DNA from: Cyanoderma ruficeps
Lineage: Eukaryota > Chordata > Aves > Passeriformes > Timaliidae
DNA: 64,000 nucleotides
Reading direction: 5' to 3'
Assembly: GCA_008694505.1 (NCBI GenBank)
Contig: VZDJ01007753.1
Span: forward strand, 17,953,003-18,017,002
The position numbers were made by a program, and so were the translations under genes. A model generated the notes under the pieces. The model saw only the letters and a list, made by a program, of their open reading frames with translations, searched no databases and had not been told where the DNA came from. This document shows, piece by piece, positions 26,434 through 37,100 of this stretch; position 1 is the first letter of the stretch, and every line of letters begins with the position of its first letter.

Positions 26434-27136
26434 CAGAACACTTACCATCCCAGCCTCATATTTTTGCAGATATTATTAAAATTATTTTCATGAACTCAGA
26501 GCCAAGGGGCCTATTATCACCTCCCTTTTAGTGATGCAGCCACGAGGCACTCAGATTACAAAAGTCTTATTTTGAATAATTAAACTGTGAGAGATTTTAG
26601 ATAACTTCTCAGTGTGCAGAGAATTACAAAACACACAAAACATGGCCACCTTTATTTGTATGGAGGGGTCAGCACATCGGTAAATCAGAGTCTGAAAAAA
26701 ATTCATTAATCCAGTCCATTAACCAGTGGCAAGACTAGAGTCCAGTTTTCCAAACCAGCATTCTTCTGTCTGACCTTGTCACTTTCTGTCACCTTCACTT
26801 GGTACCTTCACATCTTTCAACACCCGAAACATGTAAAGCAAGTGTTCTGCAGGCACCTCTTCTTCACAGAAAACAAGCCCAGGATATTCACAAATGATAC
26901 AGTGACTTTAACATATTGATTGGGACAGGAATCCTGGGAAGAAGAAAAAAAAAAAGAGTATGTGGTTTTGCAATTACAGTCTGTCTCCTAATCCATTAGT
27001 ATGAGAGGACTGAATAGAGAGCAAATAAGCAGCATCACCTCTCTTTTGCTCTTTTTGATTGCTCTCATACAATAATAATATCCTTTTCCTGTACTTCATA
27101 CACAGTAAAGTACTTCCTATACTTTTTTCACGCAGG

Positions 27137-27270
27137 CTTCTAATGGAACGGGAAGTGATTCCATCATCAATTACGATCACCTGCCATCAGCAAGGTGATA
27201 ACTCCAGGCTCTCAGACTCTGCTACTGCCAGCAAGGGGATGGCTGATCTTGGCAGCAAAGGCTCAGGCAC
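27137..27270 (+). other. Exon-like block upstream of MED6, unidentified
   Basis: A polypyrimidine-like stretch ending CACGCAG (AG at 27135-27136) precedes an open 134-base block that ends at a strong donor (ACG|GTGAGT, GT at 27271-27272). The frame is open throughout and contains the segment SDSATASKGMADLGSKGS. I do not recognise the protein. It could be a chance sandwich, an exon of a non-coding transcript, or an alternative upstream exon. Confidence 0.2.
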
Positions 27271-27839
27271 GGTGAGTCCCTGGAGGTACTGCTAGCATGA
27301 CACGGGGGTACTGGACACTCTGTACAGCAGACTGGTAGACTTTAGTTGTCAATCAAAATAAGGAGCTTATTAATCCTCAGTGTATGTATATTCTTCCACC
27401 CACTGAGTGTTGTTCTTCACTCTGTAAATGACTGATGACCGATTATTTCACTTAAGAGCCAAAATGCCAAAGACCGTATGTCAGGACAGGAACCATACAG
27501 TATTTTGATGATGTGACCTCAAAACATCTATTATTCCCACAGGGCAAACTAAATCTGGGCTACCCCAGTCAGCTCAAGTTGGATGGGTGTGATGCTGAGC
27601 TGCTACCTGCAGCGCACACCTCTTTCACTTTGAAAGTGAACAGCAAGTACCAGAGGGCCAAGGTCAGGTGAAAACGACTGCAAGACCCTCGTATCTCCCC
27701 TTTTGAGCAAGCAGCTCCGAATCAGCATGTCGCTTTTCGGCACTGGCGCCGTCGTTCTGATTATGCACCACTCGGGCGACACGCAGGTCACTTTGACTTG
27801 TGGTGGGACGCTGAAGCAGCTCTACCCCCCGCTTTCAGA

Positions 27840-28140
27840 AACGCCTTTCCCCAGCCAGCGACGGCGCGTCGGGACGAAGGGCGTTCTCCCGGCACACGGC
27901 TCCCGCCCCGTCCCGCCCGCTCCGCCTCCCCGCTCCAAGGCCGCTTCCTGCGCGCCGCCCCGCTCCGCTCCGGACGTGCGCGGCGCGGCCATGGCGGCTG
28001 TGGACATCCGAGGTAGGCCCGCGGCGGGGGCGCCGCTCGGGGCTCGCTCCCCGCGGCTCCGGGGCCCTGCCCGCCGGCCCGGGCTCAGCTCCGCCCGCGG
28101 GGCAGAGCCTTCCGCGGGGCGGCCGCAGGAGGGGGTCGGT
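27840..28140 (+). promoter_or_regulatory. MED6 CpG-island promoter
   Basis: The region is GC- and CpG-rich and spans the MED6 start codon. Several CCCGCCC (Sp-type) boxes lie at about 27902-27920, and a CGCTTCCTG ETS-like site lies at about 27942. No TATA box is visible. The start site probably lies within about 60 bases of the ATG, judging by the usual short 5' UTR of this gene, but that is inference. Confidence 0.75.
27991..28012 (+). CDS. MED6: MED6 coding exon 1
   Basis: It encodes MAAVDIR plus the first base of an Asp codon. The context GCGGCCATGG is a strong Kozak match. The donor is CGAG|GTAGGC, phase 1. Confidence 0.95.
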
Positions 28141-31100
28141 GTGGTGATGTGGCGGCCCTTGGAAGCTGGTCCTTCGGCCGACGGAAAAGCTGCACAAAAA
28201 GCAGCTTTCTTGGATGTGCGGTAGGCTGGGAGAGTGTGCCCAGGAACGCCTGGGAGAAACAAGCTTCCTTCTGGAAGACTCTGCCTTTTCAGGGGCGATA
28301 AGGAGGTCCTGCGGTGAAATGGCGACGTAAGGGAACAGCTGAAAAAGAGTTCGGGCTCTGAAGTGTGGGGCAAAGCGCTGGCCTGTGTGTGGGACTTGCA
28401 CACGACCAGAGCAGCGAGTGAGGCTGGTGATCTTAAGAGCGCTTCAGGTGGATGTGGTGAGGCAGGCCAGGTGTTAGGAAAACCGGAAAGAAAGCTGAAG
28501 TAAGGAAAACCAAGAAGCATTAGGGTGAGAAGTTAGGGATATGAATAAAAAGAGATTATGTTTTGAAGAAGAAGTGGTATTTGAATGAAGTGTTAAAGAG
28601 TATTTATGTTGTAAACAAAGTAGACGTTAAATGGTTGTGAAGAATTTGAGCTTTGAGAGGTGAAGTTGGGGTTCAGAGGCCACAAAAAAGAAGTGGTTTT
28701 TTTCTTTATTTTGTCTGAATGGAAAAACATCAAAAACCTGTGTGGTGGCGTCTCAGAAAATTAACAAGAGGAAGTATTTAGGGAAATCTCATGCAGAGTC
28801 AATTTTGATAATGCCACAGAGGTTTTCTCCCTTTTTGTCTTCAAATTCTTAATGATTATGTGTGTTTTTCTGACTGCCTTGTTTGAAATTACATGAAACT
28901 ACGTAGACAATTAATGGAGGAGTGCTGTATTAAGTTATTGGCTGATGTGAGAACCTTCTGTGTTACTCCAGATCATTTAAGCTCCCTCAAAGTCTTTTAT
29001 CTAATATAGTTCAATATATTAAGTAGATTTTGAGGCATACTTCTATTTTTATTCTGTCTGCAGTGGATTAACCCTAGCTGGATGCCAGGTACCCACTAAA
29101 GCCCCTCTATCACCCCCTTCCTCATCCAGACAGGGGGAGAGAATTTAATGAAAGCCTTGTGGATCAAGGTCAGGGCAGGGAGAGATCACTCCTCAGTTAC
29201 TGTCCTGGGCAAAACAGACTCGGTTTTGGGAAATTAACTGAATTTATTACCAATTAGATCACAGGAAAATAATGAGAAATAAAACCAAATCTTAAAAAAC
29301 TTCTGCCACTCCCTTCTTCCTGGACTTGACTTCACTCTGCAATGCTCTTAACTTCTCTCGTCCAAGCAGCAGAGGTGAACAGGGATGGGATTGTGATCTG
29401 TTCACACATGTTGGTGCTGCCACTCTGTCATTCTCAACAGGAGGGCTCTTCACAGTCTTCCACTGCTCCACTGTGGGGTCCCTCCCACAAGAGACAATCG
29501 TCCATGAATTTCTCCAATGCTGTTGTCCCAAAACGGGCTTTTTCACCTGATACAAAAAGCCCATCCACACAGCAGAGTCGAGATACCTGATTTATTGCTC
29601 TTAAATCCTATACCATCCTATACTATCCTATACCCATGAGAACAAGACTTTACAGATATTAAATTCATATTGATACTCCAAGCAGCAATCAGTACTGCAT
29701 CCAGGATGTTATTTTCAGGTTCCTTTGAAGTCTGGTTTATTGATAAGCAGATTTGAATTTCCATGCCTTTTTCTGTGAGATGCATAGCTATACACAGTTC
29801 TCAAAAAAAGTTACTTGAGCATTTAGCTTGCATGGTAAGTTTTGCCCTAACAATAGAAGGGGACATTGTGGTATATAGAAACTCATGAGTCAGTTTAGTA
29901 TGTCCAGTTGGGACAGTCCACGAGCCGTAAGAATGGCCATAAAACCCTTTTTCCCGTTCCCCCAACAATCAGTATTGCAACTTTACTAAGCAGGCCCTTT
30001 GCATGTGTTTATTACTGAATGTGTGGCTCTGCTGTTGATCAGAAGTCTGTTGTTTTATTCTCTGGTTGTACTGGAGCTACAAGGTCTGCTAGAAATGCCT
30101 TGATGTTTTCCACCAGTCCCCTCATAGTCAGAAATAATGTTTAGATCTGATTGTCCTTTCCTGCCTACAGAAGAGTACACTGATTCAGGCCAAAGGGTGG
30201 GAGCCCTTTCAGACCCCAGCCCCCCCTGCTTATTGATCTCCTTTCACCTTCTTTAATTCAATCTTCTTCTTCTTCAAGGTACACAGGTATTCAATATAGC
30301 CTGCATAACTCCCCCAATTAGGGTTATTAGTCAACATGACAGTTTCCAAAAGCTGATACATTCCAGTAAAACAGATTTAAGCCTAGCCACTTTAGTTAAG
30401 TATTTTAAAAATGAATGGGACTCAGATAAGAGTGAAGTTGATAATAATATTCCCTGAATTTGGGGAATGGAAAGGTTAGAAATTAAGATAGAATGCTGGA
30501 TTATCAATGGGTCTACCTATGAAAAAGCATCCCAGATTTCTCTGCATGACACATCAAAAGCAGTAGTGAAAAGTCAAAAATTTTGCACCTCTGAAAAATG
30601 GAATTGTTGGTGTAATTTTACTGTGTATCCCTTTGGGCCTACCATCATGTGGGACTATCATTTAAATTCAAAACAGATATTACTGAAACTAAAACAACTG
30701 CATTTTCACCAGTCCAAGAGTATTAGGATATTTTATCTCCACAAATTATTGACATCGAGCCATGTGTGGTCTACTAATATACAGGTCATCAAGAAATTTT
30801 TAATGTTTAATCCATCTTGGTTTCTGAAATTGGTGGAATTAATAATGCAGATTAATATTCAGCACTTAAACCACCCTGCTCACAATTTTTAAGTTCTTCT
30901 GTGCAGGATGGCTAGCTTGGTTACACAGGCAATCCTTTGCTTTTCCAAAATTACCAAGATCTTTGCAGCCCTCAGGGCCGGGTCAGGATGGGCAAGTGCG
31001 CGTTGTCCCGGTGAGCGTGGCCTCTGGCCTGCCCTGCCCTCTGGGCCAGCGCTGGGGCTGCTCTGCCCGGGTGGGCAGGGCCGGCAGCTCCTGGGGCTGC

Positions 31101-34100
31101 TCGCACGGCTTCTATTGCACTCGGCACCGGGAGAAACGTGAATAAAGCGCTCCAGCTTGGCCTCCTCTGTCCAAGGAACCAGAGGTCCTGTCAGGAGCCT
31201 GCACCAGCATGGCTTCCCATGGGGTCACAGCCTCCTTTGGGCATCCACCTGCTCCAGTGTGGGGTCCTCCAGGGGCTGCAGGTGGATCTCCATGGGGGAG
31301 ATGCAGGGGGACAGCCACCTTACCATGGTCTGTGCTTGGCTCTGTAGGACATGGGGAAGCTTCCAGCAGCTTCTCACTGAAGCCACCCCTGTAATGCCCC
31401 CTGCCAAACCTGGTCAGGCAAACCCAATACCCTGGGTATTTACTGTTCCTCTTGGTTTGTCAAAGCCTAGTGCTGGGCTACTTGGCCTACACGACCCAGT
31501 TCAGCATGTTGTGTGAATTGCTCCTTGTTTTTGTCATGGATTTCTGGCTTGTCTTCCAAATTGTCTTGAAAATCATGACAGATTGGCAGTATTGTCACAA
31601 GCACTTTACTTTTGCATCTGTGATGCAAATTCTACAAGAAATGCTTTGCACAAGATGTGCTATTTTTGAAAGGAACAGGGAAGCAGGAACACCATCCTTT
31701 CTTATACCCAAAATAAACAATACACCCTTCAGTATAACAGCCATGTCAGGCTCATGGTTTGTTTTATTCTTCCTCTCCTCTTTTCCAAGAATAGTTAAGA
31801 GAACAATCTTGTTAGTTTTAAAGGCAATTATAAATACTGGCACTTAGCAGCTGTGGATAAGTGAGCCTTAGAGACCAACTTTATATTCCATTTTTCAATA
31901 CAGTTATCAGTCAATATACAGCGTGATAGCTATATATATCTCTAAAGCTTGCTTGACATTCCTCTGAGAAATGCAGATTTTGTTAACCATACAAACAAAG
32001 AACATTTGTATTTGAAGTATAATGTGAGAGTTGATTATGAGAAGAATGCAAGTGCTTAAGATTTAAAGATTTTTTTTGAAAAGAGAGCTCTTTTGGATTT
32101 GAATAGTATTTGGAATAAACAGCACTACAGCAACTTAGGTGCTTGATAATGGATCTTAGTGCCAGTGTTTCTGAGATTTCCTTTTCTCTAGTGAGGAGAG
32201 AGAATAGCCTATGTGAAATAACACCAATGCCTCTGGATTTCTCCCTCCCTTTCCCTGCCCTGCCTGAAACAGTTGAGAATTCTGAGATTAGCAAGTAAAA
32301 ATGGTTTACATGTAGCTATTTCTGTTGCATTTTTCCTGGTTTGCTAAGCAGGTCGTGTTACTTTAACTCTTCCTCAGAGAAGCTGCTAGTAGTATATGAG
32401 TTCACATTTTTGAAACTGATCTGATGATCCTTGAGCATGTTGAATTGTCACAGAAGTAAAATATTCTCAGTGGAATGATAAGTGGGAGTTCAGGGTATGT
32501 ATATAATGCATGAACTTTAGGGAGTTGTTCCCGTGAGGAGGGAATTTCAGATCTTCAGTCAGTCCTCCATGACTTCTCATCACTTAGGGTTTTTTTAATC
32601 TAAACAATGCATACGTCTTCCTGCCTTCTTGTGTCTTGAAAAATTCTGTTTGCTGCTCCTGTGATTTAAAATCAGTGAATTTCGGGGTTTTTTTCCAAGG
32701 TTCCTCCTGGATCCCCAATGTTAGCAAATTTGTTGTCTGTGGAACTGGTTGTTGACATTGATTTCTTTGATGTCCCTGAGCAACATTTTGCTGCAGCGTG
32801 ATAACAAAATGCAGAGACTTTAATTCATATTTCCCTAAATCTGTAAGAATTTAACTGGCCTATTATGACTTGTAGGTTATAAAGTGTGTTCATTTAAAAA
32901 GCTTGCTTTTTTATATAATTGTTCAGTAGTTACATATCTGCAATATCCACTGAGTTATGGAACAAGTAATTTGCTGCAGGCAATTTGGCAGAATAATTTT
33001 ATAGTCAAGAATAGAATCTTTTGTTCAAGATTACTGGGAAGCATCTGCCCAAAGATAGCATCTTTGTGCTTGCTGTTGTTTTTTGAGTTTGGGTTGTTTT
33101 TTTTTTTCTTTTGGTATACTGCTAAGAGACCTGCAGAAGGTTAATGGTTATCAATTATTATTTGAATTCTATGAAATACTTCTTTAATTTTAACTGGCGT
33201 GTTCATGTTCCATTTCCTTTCTCTGCTGTAATTGTTAACTGGTGGCAATTTAGTCTTGGATGTATTTGTAGTGTTTTTGACTGCTTTGGTACTCAATATG
33301 GATTTATTTTCCCAGATAATCTGTTGGGAATTTCCTGGGTTGACAGCTCCTGGATTCCAATATTAAACAATGGGAGTGTGTTGGACTATTTCTCAGAGCG
33401 AAGTAACCCTTTCTATGACCGAACATGTAACAATGAAGTTGTCAAAATGCAGCGGATGACCCTGGACCATTTGAAGTAAGTTGTAATTTGCAACTGGTTC
33501 TTGTGCAGTATCCCTTGTCCCTCCATTCAGAGGCTTTGGTGATTAGATGGAAGCGTGCTGGAAAGCTGCTTCTCTTCTGTGCTTTTTAGTCCTACCACTT
33601 TCCAGGGAGCCCAGCCTTTTCTGTATTTGGATGTTTTCTACTTCTTATGCCATCTCAAGGAGGTGTTAAGCATGAAGGATTCTGTGTTTCTTTTGAGATT
33701 CCAGTAAATCACCCTTTAGATATTTCTCTGAAATAGAAAAGCTGTCTTCTCTCGCCCTCCCTGCTCAACAGAACCTGAATAATGTAATGTAGTTAAATGT
33801 TTTCTCTGTGGTGAATAGGGTTTATGTTAGGGGATACTTAGAGTTCATAAATAGTTTCTGTTTCCATATACTGTTGGCTGTGTGCCATAATTAGTACATA
33901 ATTCCTCCAAAGATCTGGCTTTTTAGTATGGATAATAATAAGAGTAGTGAGTGTTGTAAATAAACTGATCACATATGGTTGTGTATTGAGACTGCATGTG
34001 CAAGTTAACTTTCTTTTCAGTTCCCCATCTGCTATGCTGAGCACAAGTGAGTTGTTCAAGAACTATTTAAAGACTCCACAATATGATAGGGAGTTTGCAA

Positions 34101-37100
34101 GCAGAGCTAGAAGTCCATTGGTGAAGTCACTTATGCTCAGATGTGGTTGCAGAGAGGCTTTTACATCGGACACACAGATGGTCACATCATACACCAGTTC
34201 TTGGTTGCTGTATTTAAATGACATCTCCATGATGATGAATTGTTGTCTTCCTTGCTATTTATCTGTTGCTAATGTGTTCTACTTGTGTTGTGTCAGGTTG
34301 TTATAACTCCCTTTGTCTATGCACATAGGGTTTGATAGCTAGCTCAGGAAATCCTTTGCCTTTATTTTCTGCACCTTATAAAGAAGAGCTTTCAAAGCAT
34401 CAGAACTTTGTTACTTTATTGCCGGGCCCTTTGGTTGCTCTTCACATCCTACAGATTTTACTTGGAGGAAGATAGTTATTCTGGTTATTCTTTTTCAGCC
34501 AGATGGTTGGAGTGGAGTACATCCTTCTTCATGCTCAAGAGCCCATTCTCTTCATTATCCGAAAGCAGCAAAGGCAATCTCCAACACAAGGTACAGTCAC
34601 TGACTTCTTGCCGCTGTTCAGAAGCCAAATCAGTCAGTTGGTTTTATCAGTTCCTAATTTGTGTCTAAGCACTTCTGCTTCCCCTTTTCTGTCTTCATCT
34701 TCAGTCTACCTGGGAGGGTATGAGGCCTTGTGGTGGGGAGATCCTTTCTCCAGCAGTTCCCTGCAGTGTGCCAGCAGCAGGGAGTGCCATCTTGTGGGGA
34801 AATGGGAACAGCGAACGAGAAAGTGCTGCCCTGTGCCACATTTTCCTACAGGAAATTGCTAATAGCATCCATTCCATGTTGTATTTATCTGTTAGGCTAT
34901 GCAAGAGTGTCCATTTCTTCTTGTGATGGAGTCTTGTGATAACAGCACCACTCCTTCCTAGTGTCACTTTCCAGTTTTTAAATCAAATACCTTAGCCTTT
35001 TTTTTCCCCATCTGCATACAACTGGCTTCATTATTTCTTTTTAACCTTGAATTTGTTTGTGTGTGTGTGATTAAGCAAATATGTAGCCACATTTCAATAG
35101 TTACTGGACTGTCTTATCTGTTTACTGCATGTTCATATAAATTAATTAAGTTATTTTAGAATAAGCTTTGTAGGAAAGAAAGGCAAGATTAGTGCTAGTT
35201 ATTTCTTAACTTCTTTTTTTGGGGGGATTTAGGTTCTGTATATATATTTTGGTCTTATACAGGACTTTTCCTTGTCTTGTAATGTTTCTTATTTGCTTAT
35301 ATCAGATAATGGTCCGTTTACATTGCAGTTCCAGGTTGAGAAAACGTGTTTGATTCATTCTTTAGTACGTTGTTTGAGTTATTTCTTTCTTAGAGATTTT
35401 GAACATAGCTTCTAAAAGTGAGTATGGAATTGTCATACAGCCCTTAAATTCTGGTTTTGACACCTTCCAGACTGAGACTGTAGTTGGAGCTACCACAGTA
35501 TATGTGTTCAGACTTATGCTGTAAGGCAGATACATGTTTCGTGGAACTTAACTGAGATTTAGTTGGTAACATTTTTCCCACTATGACTGTAAAGTTTGTG
35601 CTGGATGCTTTGATTGAGTGGCATAGTTCCCTAGCTCAGATGTTACCGTGTATTTTATTTCATCAGGGTACAAAAATTAATGTATTTGAGACATGGGAAT
35701 GTAAAACTGAAATCTAATGAGTTCACAGCTAGAGTAGAATACTCAAATACAACTGATGCAGGCCTGTCTTATGACTTCTGTGTGTTTTTAAAATAGATGT
35801 ATTTATATTTGAAATACTTAAAGACAAGTTTTTGCCTGTTTGAATTGGTATTAGAAAAATCTTTAGGTCAGTGATTAGGGAGAATTGCCTGTCTAGGAGA
35901 GCAGACCCTGGTACAGAGTTGTGAGACAGTAAAATTGCTGTTCTGTGTCTTGGTCCATTTCTAAAGAAGTGCTAAGCATACTTTTTCTTTTGAGCAGAAG
36001 CGGGTACTGGCTGTAATATGCACCCAGCTGTCTGGGACTGCTAATTTAGACAGATGTCCTAGCTTCATAAAATGCACATACTGGATGAATTGTTAGTAGA
36101 GATGGAGGAACTAGAACACATGTGTGCACAGGTAATGTTCTGAGGAATTTGAAGCTGAGAGCATTGCTATGGTTTCTCAATTGAACAATGTTTGGCAGAG
36201 TTACAGAGGCAACTGAAATGTTCCTCTGCACTGCAGCTCTAATGAACAAGAATTTTTGATTGGTCAGTAGAGGTTCCAAATCTGATTTAGCAAATGCCTT
36301 TGAAGGTAGTCGTCTTTTGGCAGAACGTTATTAATTTAGAAAAGCATGCTCTGTGTGTGCTTAATGCACTGGCTCTGGGAAATCTAGCTGAGAGGACTGT
36401 AGAAGTTAGAGAAAGCTGAGTCGACAAAAATGAGATCTTACATTATGGTGGGTTTCTATTGGTAGCCAAGGCTAGTGGAATAACTTCCAGAGCAGTTCAC
36501 TTGACTAGTAGTAACTCTAGTGTACTCTGAAAATCCCAGTTCTGTCAGGCAAATCATTTGCTTGCAGTAGGACAGGACATGAAAGCTGATGCTTTTCTAT
36601 CTGTAAAGCAGACATTGGTTTTTCTCTCCTTATCAGTCTGTGCCTAAGGTGCAAATAAAGCACCTTGAAGGGAAAGATTAACAAGAGAAAAATATGTGAT
36701 GAGAGAAATATTGCAATTTCTGCTGCTACAACTGAAATTCAGCAACAAATACACAGTCTTCAGACAGAGCTTTAAATTGATCTGCTGTTTTCCTCCTTTT
36801 CCTTTCCCCAGTTATGCCATTGGCTGACTACTACATTATTGCTGGAGTGATTTATCAAGCACCTGACTTAGGGTCTGTCATTAACTCCAGAGTTGTAAGT
36901 ATTCCGTGCATTTGATGGATACTGGTTTATATCCGTTTTTACTTTTGATTGTCCCCCAGGCTGTTTAAATCTCTCATTCACTATCTTGAGGAAAGATCTT
37001 GTGTAGTAACAGTGCAGTAATTTAAAACAAACCCCACTGGTTAATATTGTGTGCATCCCACAAGAAAATGCAAGGTCTTGTGAGAGTGCAGTATTGCCCA

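Larger units (their letters stand above)
11700..27000. other. Intergenic interval between TTC9 and MED6
   Basis: The two genes are transcribed away from each other from CpG islands about 16-17 kb apart. I recognised no conserved protein-coding exons here. The interval holds one CR1 LINE 3' end, a TTCC and a GGGAA microsatellite, a diverged duplicated block (23077-23193 and 24323-24440) and a 26-bp-period duplication at 26384. Most open frames are below 100 codons and look like noise. Confidence 0.6.
29519..31146 (+). mobile_element. Probable endogenous-retrovirus remnant inside the LTR element
   Basis: This segment separates the two halves of the LTR-like repeat. It begins near TGTTGTCCCAAAACGGG and ends in a GC-rich stretch (about 30970-31146) with an AATAAA at 31140-31145, a layout like the polyadenylation end of an LTR. 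It contains a long open frame with glycoprotein-like features at 30467-30892 and many stops elsewhere. Boundaries are approximate and no target-site duplication was found. Confidence 0.45.

Noticed and set aside
28013..28520. Minus-strand frames of 188-232 codons overlapping the MED6 promoter
   Set aside because: GC-rich shadow frames with no recognisable domain; no evidence for an antisense protein.
33947..34306. 119-codon plus-strand frame in MED6 intron 2
   Set aside because: It has no motif, and it lies between two well-supported MED6 exons that splice in phase without it.
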